Origin: Bradyrhizobium sp. ORS 278
Lineage (GTDB): Bacteria; Pseudomonadota; Alphaproteobacteria; Rhizobiales; Xanthobacteraceae
Reading direction: 5' to 3'
Length of the DNA: 64,000 nucleotides
Assembly: GCF_000026145.1 (NCBI RefSeq)
Contig: NC_009445.1
Coordinates: 930,001 to 994,000, forward strand
Positions 38,157 through 47,127 of this stretch are shown here, piece by piece; positions within the stretch are counted from its first letter, which is position 1; every line of letters starts with the position of its first letter. A program made the translations under genes and the position numbers. Below the pieces are notes generated by a model. The model made no database searches, was not told the DNA's origin, and worked only from the letters and a program-made list of their open reading frames with translations.

Positions 38157-38354
38157 ATGACGAGACCCACGCCCCAGCAAGTCCAAGCCATCGCGGAGGC
38201 CTCCGGCCTGCCGGTCGACAAGGAGGTGGCGACGCGCATTTCCGATTCGATCGGACCGGCGTTCGACAATTTCGCAGCCATCGCCGGCACGCTGCCGTTC
38301 GATCTGGAGCCCGCGAGCTACGTCCTCGCGCAGACGCTGAAGGTAGGCCGATGA
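38157..38354 (+). CDS. small GatC/AtzG-like amidase partner
   Basis: 65-aa helical protein (MTRPTPQQVQAIAEASGLPV, IGPAFDNFAAIAGTLPFDLEP, then ASYVLAQTLKVGR). Size, helix-rich pattern and the short acidic LPFDLEP tail resemble AtzG/DUF4089 proteins, which wrap amidases such as AtzE much as GatC binds GatA. Its stop overlaps the amidase start by ATGA, strongly suggesting a stoichiometric complex. The family assignment is inference from architecture and context. Confidence 0.7.
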   Translation: MTRPTPQQVQAIAEASGLPVDKEVATRISDSIGPAFDNFAAIAGTLPFDLEPASYVLAQTLKVGR

Positions 38355-39763
38355 GCACGGAACCCGCTCTGATGACCTTGACGGAGGTTGCCAAGGCGAT
38401 CGCCGAGAAGAAGCTCTCCTCGGTCGACGTGACGCGCTCCTGCCTGCATCGCATCGCGCAGTGGCAGCCGAAGCTGAACGCCTTCATGGCGATCGAGTCC
38501 GAGCCGGCGCTGAAGGCCGCCGCCGAGGCCGATGCGGCGCTCGCCAAGGACGGCCCTAAGGGCCCCCTGCATGGCGTGCCGCTGGCGCATAAGGACATGT
38601 ATTACGAGGCCGGCCATGTCTCGACCTGCGGCTCGCTGATCCGCCGCGACTTCGTCGCGACGACCACCTCGACCGCGCTGCAGCGGCTGAAGGATGCCGG
38701 AGCGATCCGGCTCGGCACCTTGCAGATGGCCGAGTTCGCCTATGGTCCGACCGGCCACAACGCGCATTACGGTCCGGTGCACAATCCCTGGAAGCTCGGC
38801 TACGTCACCGGCGGTTCGTCATCCGGCTCGGGCTCTGCGGTCGGCGCCCGTCTGACCTTTGCCGCGCTCGGCTCGGACACCGGCGGCTCGATCCGGATGC
38901 CCGCGAATTTCTGCGGCGTCACCGGGCTGAAGGTGACTTGGGGCCGCGTCAGCCGCGCCGGCGCGATGCCGCTGTCGCAGTCGCTCGACACGGTCGGCCC
39001 GCTGGCGCAGACGGCGGAGGATTGCGCGCTGCTGCTCGGCCTGATGGCCGGTCCGGACCCCGAGGATCCGACCGCCAGCGCTGCCCAGGTGCAGGACTAT
39101 GTCGCGGCCACCCAGTCGTCGATCAAGGGTCTCAAGATCGGCGTGCCCAAATCGTTCTACGTCGACGATCTCGATCCCGAGGTGGCGCGCTGCCTCGACG
39201 CGGCGATCACGGTGCTGAAGACCGAGGGCGCCGATGTCGTGCAAGTCGAGCTGCCCGACCAGCGCCAGCTCACCGCGGCGTGCCAGCTCGTGCTGGCGGT
39301 CGAGGCGGCGGCGTTCCACAAGCGCTGGATGATAGAGCGGCCGCAGGATTATGGCCCGCAGGTCCTGATGCGGCTGCAGAACGCGCTGGCCGTCTCCGGC
39401 GTCGCCTATCTCGAGGCGCTGCGCTGGCGCGGCGCCGCGCTGGCGGCGCATGTCGCGGCAACCGCAGGCGTCGATGCGATCATCGCGCCGGTGTCGCCGC
39501 TGGTGACCCCGTCGATCGCCGAGAGCGATGTCGGCGGCGCGCCCGGCGCGGAGGCCGTGATCCAGCGCATCACCCGCTTTACCCGGCCGGTGAACTATCT
39601 CGGCCTGCCGTCGCTGGCGATCCCCACCGGCTTCACGGCGACGGGGCTCCCGGTTGGCATGCAGCTGATCGGCCGCTCCTTTGACGAAGCCACCATCCTG
39701 ACCATCGGCGCCGCCTTCCAACGCGCGACCGATTTCCACGCGCGGGTGCCGACGCTGTCATGA
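38351..39763 (+). CDS. amidase-signature hydrolase within the importer operon
   Basis: 470-aa amidase. Catalytic Lys81 (PLAHKDMYY), Ser156 in GGSSSGSGS and nucleophile Ser180 in DTGGSIRMPANFCG are in place. It is translationally coupled to the AtzG-like gene and flanked by importer ATPases, so it probably hydrolyses the imported amide in the cytoplasm. The closest functional models are AtzE-type and GatA-type enzymes; I cannot choose a substrate. It does not look like the tRNA amidotransferase GatA, since no GatB is nearby. Confidence 0.9.
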   Translation: MSTEPALMTLTEVAKAIAEKKLSSVDVTRSCLHRIAQWQPKLNAFMAIESEPALKAAAEADAALAKDGPKGPLHGVPLAHKDMYYEAGHVSTCGSLIRRDFVATTTSTALQRLKDAGAIRLGTLQMAEFAYGPTGHNAHYGPVHNPWKLGYVTGGSSSGSGSAVGARLTFAALGSDTGGSIRMPANFCGVTGLKVTWGRVSRAGAMPLSQSLDTVGPLAQTAEDCALLLGLMAGPDPEDPTASAAQVQDYVAATQSSIKGLKIGVPKSFYVDDLDPEVARCLDAAITVLKTEGADVVQVELPDQRQLTAACQLVLAVEAAAFHKRWMIERPQDYGPQVLMRLQNALAVSGVAYLEALRWRGAALAAHVAATAGVDAIIAPVSPLVTPSIAESDVGGAPGAEAVIQRITRFTRPVNYLGLPSLAIPTGFTATGLPVGMQLIGRSFDEATILTIGAAFQRATDFHARVPTLS

Positions 39764-39861
39764 AGCGCTGTGTTGGCGAGGAACTCCGGCCACATGACGC
39801 TCAAGGCGATGCAAGAGGTCGGCCTGCGCGCGCCGGAATCGAAGCTGTCGCCTCACATTCG

Positions 39862-40046
39862 GTGTCGTCCCGGACAAGCCTGACGTCGCGCAGCGGCGGC
39901 AGGCGCAGAGCCGGGACCCATAGCCACCGGCGGCCGTGTGGCGACGACTCGCAGTGGCGATGGTGCCGCAAACAGCCATCGGGAGTCTGGGTCCCGGGTC
40001 GGCGCACGACGGCGCGATGCGCCGCCGTGCTGGCCCGGGACGACAC
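39862..40046. repeat. palindromic intergenic element, family A (long variant)
   Basis: Begins gtgtcgtcccggacaagcct and ends tggcccgggacgacacc, with nested internal gggacccatagccaccgg and tctgggtcccgggtc. It fills most of the 307-base gap between the amidase and the ATPase; the short remainder carries the ATPase ribosome-binding site. Confidence 0.75.
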
Positions 40047-40070
40047 CGAGTATCTGAGGAGCGCCGCACT

Positions 40071-41051
40071 GTGACCAACCTCGTCGAGATCTCCAACCTC
40101 TCCATCCGATTCACCGGCGAGCGCACGGTGCATGCGGTGAACGATGTCAGCCTGTCGCTCGGCGATGGCGAGGTGCTGGGGCTGCTGGGCGAGTCCGGCT
40201 CCGGCAAGAGCGTGACGATGCGGGCGCTGATGCGGTTGTTGCCGAAGAAGCGGACGCAGATCTCGGGCGGCGTGAAGGTCATGGGCCGCGATATCCTCGC
40301 GATGAGCGACGAGGAGCTGTCGCAGTTCCGCGGCCGCACGGTGTCGATGATCTTCCAGGAGCCGGGACTCGCGCTCGATCCGGTCTACACGATCGGCCGG
40401 CAGATCGCCGAGACGGTGATGCGCCACGAGGGCAAGAGCTATGCGGAGGGCACGGCGCGTGCGCTGGAGATGCTCGACGTCGTCCGCATTCCCTCGGCCA
40501 AGCGGCGCCTCGACTCCTATCCGCATGAGATGTCCGGCGGCATGCGCCAGCGCGCGATGATCGCGCTCGCTCTCGCCTGCCGGCCGAAGGTGCTGCTGGC
40601 GGACGAGCCGACGACTGCGCTCGACGCCACCGTGCAGATCCAGATCCTGCTGCTGCTGCGCGAGCTGCAGCGCGAGTTCGGCATGTCCGTCATCTTCGTC
40701 ACCCACGACATCGGCGTCGCCATCGAGATCTGCGACCGTGTCGCCGTCATGTATGCCGGCCAGATCGTCGAGCAGGGTAGCTTGCGCGACATCGTCCGCC
40801 AGCCCGTGCATCCCTATGCGCGCGGCCTGCTCGCCTCGACCATCCACGGCCCCAAGCGCGGCGAGCGGCTGCAGACCATCCCGGGCACGCCGCCCTCGCT
40901 CGACCAGGCGCCGCGGAGCTGCTCCTTTGCCCCGCGCTGCAGCCTCGCCCAGCCGCGCTGTTCGGAGACGCTGCCGCCGGCCGTTCAGCTCGGGCCGCAG
41001 CGGTTGGCGCGTTGCGTCCTCGCCGGGGCGGAGAGTGTGGCGGCCACGTAA
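40071..41051 (+). CDS. Opp/Dpp-type ABC importer ATPase (OppD-like)
   Basis: 326 aa, GTG start at 40071 with GAGGAG nine bases upstream. Walker A GESGSGKS is at 40-47, then [53 protein letters not shown] and the C-terminal Cys-rich segment [15 protein letters not shown] typical of OppD/DppD. It completes the importer started at 33205, though it is separated from the other subunits by the amidase pair. Confidence 0.92.
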   Translation: MTNLVEISNLSIRFTGERTVHAVNDVSLSLGDGEVLGLLGESGSGKSVTMRALMRLLPKKRTQISGGVKVMGRDILAMSDEELSQFRGRTVSMIFQEPGLALDPVYTIGRQIAETVMRHEGKSYAEGTARALEMLDVVRIPSAKRRLDSYPHEMSGGMRQRAMIALALACRPKVLLADEPTTALDATVQIQILLLLRELQREFGMSVIFVTHDIGVAIEICDRVAVMYAGQIVEQGSLRDIVRQPVHPYARGLLASTIHGPKRGERLQTIPGTPPSLDQAPRSCSFAPRCSLAQPRCSETLPPAVQLGPQRLARCVLAGAESVAAT

Positions 41052-41175
41052 CGCTTGTCCCGAAACGCGCTGCCGTCGGCACCGAACGGCTCATCCCGTG
41101 TCGAAGCGCCGCAGCCGTCTCGCTAAGGTGCGCTGGCGCGCCGGACCGTTTGTCCGCGCCGGATGAGGGCTCGCC

Positions 41176-41445
41176 ATGCACGTATCGAACGAAGGTATTC
41201 TGGTCATCCTGTTCGTCGGCCTGATCGCGGGCTGGCTCGCCGGCAAGATCGTGCGCGGCACCGGCTTCGGCCTGATCGGCGACATCGTCATCGGCGTGCT
41301 CGGCGCCCTGGTCGCCAGCTTCCTGTTCCCGCGGCTCGGCATTCATCTGGGGACGGGGCTCGTCTCGGAAATCGTCTATTCGGCGCTCGGCGCCATCATC
41401 CTGCTGCTCGTCGTTCGCCTGGTACGGACCGGCGGACGGCTTTAA
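41176..41445 (+). CDS. GlsB/YeaQ/YmgE-family small membrane protein
   Basis: 89 aa with three hydrophobic segments (about residues 7-23, 33-52, 66-84) and the family motif GLIAGWLAGKIVRGTGFGLIGDIVIGVLGA. Members are inner-membrane proteins often induced by stress; molecular function is unknown. It has a GAGGG ribosome-binding site and stands alone between the importer and secretion genes. Confidence 0.88.
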   Translation: MHVSNEGILVILFVGLIAGWLAGKIVRGTGFGLIGDIVIGVLGALVASFLFPRLGIHLGTGLVSEIVYSALGAIILLLVVRLVRTGGRL

Positions 41446-41638
41446 GGCCGCGAGTCCGGGCGGCTGAACATTTCCACCACCGCGCGAGACAGACCAAACA
41501 CAACAGCTGATTCACGCTAAAGCTGGTGTCGTTGGACGCTTGCCATGGGAATCAGTATATTTTGCCTTGTTTGCCGCCAGTTTGTGCTTTTGATCGGCGG
41601 TCGTGCAGCTCATTTGATCAATTGAAGAGAAGGTGGTG
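41446..41638. other. intergenic region upstream of the type I secretion genes
   Basis: About 190 bases, more AT-rich than the flanking genes near 41545-41625 (tatattttgccttgtttgcc, catttgatcaattg). It should contain the secretion operon promoter. I cannot name an operator. Confidence 0.35.
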
Positions 41639-43381
41639 ATGGCGGCCGCACCTCACGCGAGGCAATCCGAGCTCGGCGATGCCTTGCGCGGCTGCCGCAG
41701 CGCCTTCATCGGCGTCGGGGTGATGAGCTGCATCATCAACCTGCTGTATCTCACCGGCTCGATCTTCATGCTCGAGGTCTATGACCGGGTGCTGCCGAGC
41801 CGTTCGGTGCCGACCCTGATCGGCCTCATGATCATTGCCGGTGGCCTCTACATCGCCCAGGGCGCGCTCGACATGATCCGCAGCCGCATCCTCGGCCGAA
41901 TCGGCACCGCGCTGGACGAGAGCCTGAATGCGCGGGTGTTCGACACCGTGGTGCGGCTGCCGCTGTCGGCCGGCGGCCGCAACGAGGGCCTGCAGCCGCT
42001 GCGCGATCTCGACAACATCAGGAGCTTTCTCGGCAGCCAGGGGCCGGGCGCGTTCTTCGATCTGCCCTGGCTGCCGCTGTATCTGGCGATCTGCTTCGCC
42101 TTCCACGTGCTGCTCGGCGTCACCGCGCTGGTCGGCGCCATCATCCTGGTGACCCTGACGCTGGTCACCGAGTTCCTCACCCGAACGCCCGCCAAGGAGG
42201 CGATGGGCCTCGCCGCCCGCCGCAACGATCTGGTCAGTGCCAGCCGGCGCAATGCCGAGGTGCTGGTCGCGATGGGCATGACCGGGCGGATGCTGCAGCG
42301 CTGGGGTGAGACCAATGAGAAATATCTCGCCGGCAACCAGCGCGCCAGCGACGTCGCTGGCGGCCTCGGGGCGATCGCCAAGGTGCTGCGCATGATGCTG
42401 CAGTCGGCGGTGCTCGCGGTCGGCGCCTATCTGGTGATCCACCAGGAGGCCACCGCGGGCATCATCATCGCCGGCTCGATCCTGAGCGCCCGGGCGCTGG
42501 CGCCGGTCGACCTCGCCATCGCGCATTGGAAGAGTTTCGTCGCCGCCCGCCAGAGCTGGCGTCGGCTCAACCAGCTGCTGCAGACCATGCCGGACCGCGC
42601 ACCGCCGACCCAGCTGCAGCCGCCGGTCGGCAAGCTCTCGGTCGAGGGCATCTCGATCGTCGCGCCCGGCGACAGCAAGGCGATCGTCCAGGATGTGAGC
42701 TTCGCATTGTCGGCGGGCAACGGTCTGGGCATCATCGGCCCGAGCGCGTCGGGCAAGTCGTCGCTGGTGCGCGCGCTGGTCGGCGTCTGGCGTCCGGTGC
42801 GCGGCCATGTCCGGCTCGATGGCGCCGCCCTCGACCAATGGTCGACCGACGAGCTCGGCCGCCACATCGGCTATCTGCCGCAGGATGTCGAGCTGTTCGC
42901 GGGGAGCGTGGCGCAGAACATCAGCCGTTTCGATCCCAACGCTTCCGCTGACGGCATCATCGCCGCCGCCAAGGAGGCCGGCGTGCACGACATCATCATC
43001 AAAATGCGCGACGGCTACGACACGCAGATCGGCGAACAGGGCGCGGCTTTGTCGGCCGGCCAGGCCCAGCGCGTGGCGCTGGCGCGCGCGCTCTATGACA
43101 ATCCGTTCCTGATCGTGCTCGACGAGCCCAACTCCAATCTCGATACCGAGGGCGACGAGGCGCTGTCGCGCGCGGTCCGCTCGGCGCGGGCGCGCGGTGC
43201 GATCGTCGTCGTGGTGGCGCACCGGCCGATCGGCATCGAGGCGGTCGATCAGGTGCTGGTCATGAAGGATGGCCGCGCGCAGGCGTTCGGGCCGAAGGAG
43301 ACCGTGCTCGCGCAGGTGCTGCAGCCGCGGCCCGCGGCGCCGATCAAGATCGTCTCCGAAGCCGGCGTGACGAAGTCGTGA
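41639..43381 (+). CDS. type I secretion system ABC permease/ATPase (PrtD-like)
   Basis: 580-aa half-transporter for type I secretion. The N-terminal membrane domain (about residues 20-300) includes NLLYLTGSIFMLEVYDRVLPSRS, a hallmark of the PrtD/HlyB exporter class lacking a C39 peptidase domain. The nucleotide-binding domain has Walker A GPSASGKS near 366-373, LSAGQAQRVALARAL and DEPNSNLD. ATG 41639 is preferred over GTG 41633 because AGAAGG is correctly spaced. It is followed after 13 bases by its HlyD-type adaptor. Confidence 0.92.
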   Translation: MAAAPHARQSELGDALRGCRSAFIGVGVMSCIINLLYLTGSIFMLEVYDRVLPSRSVPTLIGLMIIAGGLYIAQGALDMIRSRILGRIGTALDESLNARVFDTVVRLPLSAGGRNEGLQPLRDLDNIRSFLGSQGPGAFFDLPWLPLYLAICFAFHVLLGVTALVGAIILVTLTLVTEFLTRTPAKEAMGLAARRNDLVSASRRNAEVLVAMGMTGRMLQRWGETNEKYLAGNQRASDVAGGLGAIAKVLRMMLQSAVLAVGAYLVIHQEATAGIIIAGSILSARALAPVDLAIAHWKSFVAARQSWRRLNQLLQTMPDRAPPTQLQPPVGKLSVEGISIVAPGDSKAIVQDVSFALSAGNGLGIIGPSASGKSSLVRALVGVWRPVRGHVRLDGAALDQWSTDELGRHIGYLPQDVELFAGSVAQNISRFDPNASADGIIAAAKEAGVHDIIIKMRDGYDTQIGEQGAALSAGQAQRVALARALYDNPFLIVLDEPNSNLDTEGDEALSRAVRSARARGAIVVVVAHRPIGIEAVDQVLVMKDGRAQAFGPKETVLAQVLQPRPAAPIKIVSEAGVTKS

Positions 43382-43394
43382 GGAGCAGGACCGC

Positions 43395-44732
43395 ATGAGC
43401 AGTCAGGTCATCACCGGTCCGATCCCGGGTCTGAAGCCGGAGAGCGCCAAGCAGTCGATCCGGCGCCACCTCATCGTCGGCATGGCCGTGGTGCTCGCGG
43501 TGGCCGGCGGCATGGGCGGCTGGGCCGCCACGCAGCAGATCTCCGGCGCGCTGATCGCGCCCGGCCAGATCGTGGTCGAGTCCAACGTCAAGAAGGTGCA
43601 GCATCCGACCGGCGGCGTCGTCGGCGAGCTCCGCGCGCGTGATGGTGATGTCGTCAAGTCTGGCGACATCGTCGTCCGGCTCGACGACACCGTGACCAAG
43701 GCCTCGCTCGCCATCGTCACCAAGAATCTCGATGCGCTGCAGGCGCGCGCGGCCCGGTTAGAGGCGGAGCAGCGCGGCTGGGCCAAGATCCTGTTCCCGC
43801 AGCAGCTGTTGGAGCGGATGAGCGATCCCGACGTCAAGAGCCTGACTGCGAGCGAGACCAAGCTGTTCGAGGTCCGTGTCAACGGTCGCATCGGCCAGAA
43901 GGCGCAGCTGCGCGAGCGCGTCGCCCAGCTCAGCGAGGAGATCGAAGGGCTCTCGGCGCAGGTCGCCGCCAAGGACCAGGAGATCGCGCTGGTGCAGAAG
44001 GAGCTCGACGGCGTGCGCCAGCTCTACGAGCAGCACCTCGTGCAGCTGTCGCGTTTGACGACGCTGGAGCGCGACGCGGCCCGCCTCAATGGCGAGCGCG
44101 CGCAGTACATCGCCGCCCGCGCTCAGGCCAAGGGCAAGATCAGCGAGACCGAGCTGCAGATCATCCAGGTCGACAAGGACATGGTGAGCGAGGTCTCCAA
44201 GGATCTGCGCGAGACCACCGACAAGATCGGCGAGTTCGTGGAGCGCAAGGTCACCGCCGAGGACCAGCTCCGCCGCGTCGATATCCGCGCGCCGCAGGAC
44301 GGCATGGTGCTGCAGTCCTCGGTGCACACCGTCGGCGGCGTGATCACCGCCGGCGATACGATCATGCTGATCGTGCCGCAGAGCGACGATCTGCAGGTCG
44401 AGGCCAAGGTCAATCCGCAGGACATCGACAAGCTGCAGGTCGGCCAGAAGACCTTGCTGCGGCTGTCCGCCTTCAACCAGCGCACCACGCCAGAGCTGAA
44501 CGGCGTCGTCAGCCGCGTCTCGCCCGACGTCACCACCGACCAGCGCACCGGCCAGAGCTACTACACCATCCGCGTCTCGATGCCGCCCGAGGAGATCGCG
44601 CGTCTGGGTGACGTCAAGCTGATCCCGGGCATGCCGGTCGAGGCCTTCGTCCAGACCGGCGACCGCACCGTCATCTCCTATCTGATGAAGCCGCTGCACG
44701 ACCAGCTGATGCGCGCGTTCCGGGAGAAGTGA
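43395..44732 (+). CDS. HlyD-family type I secretion membrane-fusion protein
   Basis: 445-aa periplasmic adaptor linking the inner-membrane ABC protein to a TolC-like channel. There is one membrane segment near residues 26-48, a lipoyl/barrel half (GQIVVESNVKKVQHPTGGVVGELRARDGD), long coiled-coil helices (about 100-290, Glu/Gln/Leu-rich), and the returning barrel DIRAPQDGMVLQSSVHTVGG. The C-terminal GMPVEAFVQTGDRTVISYLMKPL is classic HlyD. No TolC or substrate gene is adjacent. Confidence 0.92.
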   Translation: MSSQVITGPIPGLKPESAKQSIRRHLIVGMAVVLAVAGGMGGWAATQQISGALIAPGQIVVESNVKKVQHPTGGVVGELRARDGDVVKSGDIVVRLDDTVTKASLAIVTKNLDALQARAARLEAEQRGWAKILFPQQLLERMSDPDVKSLTASETKLFEVRVNGRIGQKAQLRERVAQLSEEIEGLSAQVAAKDQEIALVQKELDGVRQLYEQHLVQLSRLTTLERDAARLNGERAQYIAARAQAKGKISETELQIIQVDKDMVSEVSKDLRETTDKIGEFVERKVTAEDQLRRVDIRAPQDGMVLQSSVHTVGGVITAGDTIMLIVPQSDDLQVEAKVNPQDIDKLQVGQKTLLRLSAFNQRTTPELNGVVSRVSPDVTTDQRTGQSYYTIRVSMPPEEIARLGDVKLIPGMPVEAFVQTGDRTVISYLMKPLHDQLMRAFREK

Positions 44733-44779
44733 GGGCGGCGGCTGCTCGCTGGGCTCACATCCGGCGCCTCACATTCAGT

Positions 44780-44932
44780 GTCATCCCGGCGAACGCCGGG
44801 GTCCATAACCACAGGCAGTTGTTGGCTTGCGCGAAGGTCAATGCTCAGCCTGCCACAAGCGAGATCACGCGGTATGGATCCCGGATCGGCGCCCGCCGCC
44901 GCTTCGCGCCGGCGAGCTTGTCCGGGACGACG
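44780..44932. repeat. family A element, first tandem copy (153 bp)
   Basis: Opens gtcatcccggcgaacgccgg, contains gctcagcctgccacaagcga and gatcccggatcggcgcccgc, and closes tgtccgggacgac. The downstream copy at 44970-45122 has the same length and order. Confidence 0.85.
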
Positions 44933-44969
44933 CCGTTGGTGGAGCGAACTGCGTGCCTTACCCTCCGCT

Positions 44970-45122
44970 GTCATCCCCGCGCACGCGGGGATCCATAACC
45001 ACCGGCGGACGTTGGTTTGCGCAGCAGGTCGACGCTCAGCCTGCCACAAGCGAGATCACGCGGTCTGGGTCCCGGATCGGCGCCCGCCGGCGCTGCGCGT
45101 CAGCGGGCTTGTTCGGGACGAC
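44970..45122. repeat. family A element, second tandem copy (153 bp)
   Basis: Same layout as the copy at 44780-44932 with identical internal runs (gctcagcctgccacaagcga, gagatcacgcggt, cggatcggcgcccgccg). The two copies are in direct orientation, 37 bases apart, indicating a local duplication. Confidence 0.85.
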
Positions 45123-45128
45123 AGCGGT

Positions 45129-45611
45129 TCATGCGTCGAGATGCTTGAGCAGCAGCTCCAGCGCGCTCTTCGCGAATAGCTGCATGTTGGCGAAGCGGTC
45201 GGTGCGGCCGCTTTCCAGCGTCACCACGGCTGATGCCGTGCCGGCGACGGCGAAGCAGGCGTGGCCTGCCGCGTCGCCATAACGGTTGCCGGTGGGGCCG
45301 GCGGCGCCGGTCTCCGACAGGCCCCAGTCGGTGGCGAAGCGCGACTTGATCTGCCGCGCCAGCAACTGCGCATAGGGCTCCGACGCGGAGCGGATGCCCT
45401 TCATCGCTTCGTCCGGAATGTCCATCAGCAGGCGTCGCGCGTCGCGCGTATAGACCACGGCGCCCCCGAGGAAGTAGGCCGACGCGCCGGGCACCGCAAG
45501 CAGTGCGGCGGCGATGAGCCCGCCAGCGGACGACTCCGCGACGGCAATGGTCTGCTTGCGCGCGATCAGCCGGGCGGCGACCTGCTCGGCAACGACAATC
45601 AGTTCATCCAT
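45129..45611 (-). CDS. CinA C-terminal-domain amidohydrolase (PncC-like)
   Basis: 160 aa, the length of standalone CinA-C/PncC proteins, which deamidate nicotinamide mononucleotide to recycle NAD breakdown products. Family motifs are VAESSAGGLIAAALLAVPGAS, FLGGAVVYT and GLSETGAAGPTGNRYGD. Start 45611 is chosen over the longer frame, which runs through the upstream terminator. It probably has its own promoter, because the terminator at 45646-45673 separates it from the MFS gene. Confidence 0.88.
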   Translation of the reverse strand: MDELIVVAEQVAARLIARKQTIAVAESSAGGLIAAALLAVPGASAYFLGGAVVYTRDARRLLMDIPDEAMKGIRSASEPYAQLLARQIKSRFATDWGLSETGAAGPTGNRYGDAAGHACFAVAGTASAVVTLESGRTDRFANMQLFAKSALELLLKHLDA

Positions 45612-45642
45612 CACAGACCTTGCTCCCGCTCCGGCCGCAAAC

Positions 45643-45673
45643 AAAAAGGGCGGCATCGGATGATGCCGCCCTT
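45643..45673 (-). terminator. Rho-independent terminator after the MFS gene
   Basis: A perfect 12-bp stem AAGGGCGGCATC/GATGCCGCCCTT (45646-45657 and 45662-45673) with a 4-base loop. On the minus strand it is followed by a run of five T (45643-45647). It lies 21 bases after the MFS stop codon. Confidence 0.9.
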
Positions 45674-45693
45674 GGCGTCAACAAACAAGCCGA

Positions 45694-47007
45694 TCAGGCC
45701 GCGGCAGGCTCGCGCGCCGCCACCGCCTGCTGGCCGCCGCGATAGACGGTCAGCGCGGCGATGATGCCGAGCGCGGCGGCGAACATCAGCCAGAAGCCGG
45801 GCGAGGCCTTGTCGCCGGTCTTCTCGATCAGCCAGGTCGCTGCGAACGGCGTGAAGGTACCGAACAGTGCGGCTGCGAGCGCGAAGGCCAGCGAGAAGCA
45901 GGTGGTGCGGACATGCGCCGGCACGATCTCGACCAGCGCGCCGAGCATGGTGCCGCTGTACATGCCGAAATAGAACGAGAACATCATCTCGACCGCCAGC
46001 ATCTTGCCGAAGGTCGGTGCCGACACCAGCCAGCTCAGCGCCGGATAGGCCGTCAGCAGTGACAGCACGGCGATTCCGATCAGTACCGGCTTGCGGCCGA
46101 TACGGTCGGACAGCGCGCCGCCGACCGGGTTCCAGATGAAGTTGGTGACGGCGACCAGCAGCGTCACAAGCAGTGCATCGGCGGTCGAGAGCTTCAGCAC
46201 GGTCTTGCCGAAGGTCGGCGTGTAGACGGTGACGAAGTAGAACGTCGTCGTGGTCAGGATCGCGATCATCATGCCGAGCAGCACGATGCGCCAGTTGGCG
46301 AGTGCCGAGGCGAATACCTCGCTGGTGGTCGGGTGCTTCTTCATCGCCAGGAACGCCGGCGTCTCCTCCAGCGTGCGGCGCAGGAAGAAGATCAGCGGAA
46401 TGATCAGGCAGCCGACGAAGAACGGGATGCGCCAGCCCCACGCGGTCACGGTCGCCGCCGGCATGGATTCGCTCAGGAGATAGCCGAGAATGGAGGCCAC
46501 GAAGATCGCGACCTGCTGGCTCGACGATTGGAACGAGGTGTAGAAGCCGCGATTGCCGGGCGTGGCGATCTCCGACAGATAGACCGACACGCCGCCGAGC
46601 TCGACGCCGGCCGAGAAGCCTTGCAGCAGGCGGCCGAGCAGGACGATGATCGGCGCAGCGACGCCAATGGTCTCATAGGTCGGGCAGAACGCGATCACGA
46701 CAGTGCCGGCGGCCATGATGCCAAGCGTCACGATCAGGCCCTGGCGGCGGCCGATCTTGTCGATATAGGCGCCGAGCACGATCGCTCCGACCGGGCGCAT
46801 CAGCGCGCCGAGCCAGAACACGCCGAACGTGTTGAGCAGCGACGCCGTCTCGTCGGTGGACGGGAAGAACGCCTTGCCGATCGCGGCCGCATAGAATCCG
46901 AACAGGAAGAAGTCGAACTGCTCGAGGAAATTGCCGCTGGTGGCGCGCAGGATCGCGCCGATGCGCGACTTGATGGTGGCCGGCTGCTGGATGGGGGTCG
47001 ATGACAC
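45694..47007 (-). CDS. MFS metabolite:proton symporter (MHS family)
   Basis: 437-aa, 12-span major facilitator of the metabolite:H+ symporter type, like citrate, alpha-ketoglutarate or proline/betaine symporters. Motifs are [44 protein letters not shown] (loop 2-3 signature) and [21 protein letters not shown]. Start is GTG 47007 with TAGGAG ten bases upstream. A LysR regulator gene lies just upstream on the same strand and may control it. The substrate is not readable. Confidence 0.9.
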   Translation of the reverse strand: MSSTPIQQPATIKSRIGAILRATSGNFLEQFDFFLFGFYAAAIGKAFFPSTDETASLLNTFGVFWLGALMRPVGAIVLGAYIDKIGRRQGLIVTLGIMAAGTVVIAFCPTYETIGVAAPIIVLLGRLLQGFSAGVELGGVSVYLSEIATPGNRGFYTSFQSSSQQVAIFVASILGYLLSESMPAATVTAWGWRIPFFVGCLIIPLIFFLRRTLEETPAFLAMKKHPTTSEVFASALANWRIVLLGMMIAILTTTTFYFVTVYTPTFGKTVLKLSTADALLVTLLVAVTNFIWNPVGGALSDRIGRKPVLIGIAVLSLLTAYPALSWLVSAPTFGKMLAVEMMFSFYFGMYSGTMLGALVEIVPAHVRTTCFSLAFALAAALFGTFTPFAATWLIEKTGDKASPGFWLMFAAALGIIAALTVYRGGQQAVAAREPAAA

Positions 47008-47127
47008 GCGAGAAAACTCCTACCGTCGAGTGGCTCGTGCGGAAGAACTTCTGCGCCGGCCGATGAGAAAGGGTGTGGCAATCTGCCACGCGACATCGTG
47101 CCGGCCAATAGATTTGACGCCAAATCC

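Noticed and set aside
38351..39763. GatA subunit of tRNA amidotransferase
   Set aside because: No GatB nearby, and the short partner and importer context fit an AtzE-type amidase better.
41611..41626. FNR/CRP-like site upstream of the secretion operon (ttgatcaa)
   Set aside because: Only an 8-base palindrome without the spaced half-sites of an FNR box.
44780..45122. CRISPR-like array
   Set aside because: Only two long repeats with a 37-base gap; a CRISPR needs several short repeats of 25-40 bases with unique spacers, and no cas genes are present.
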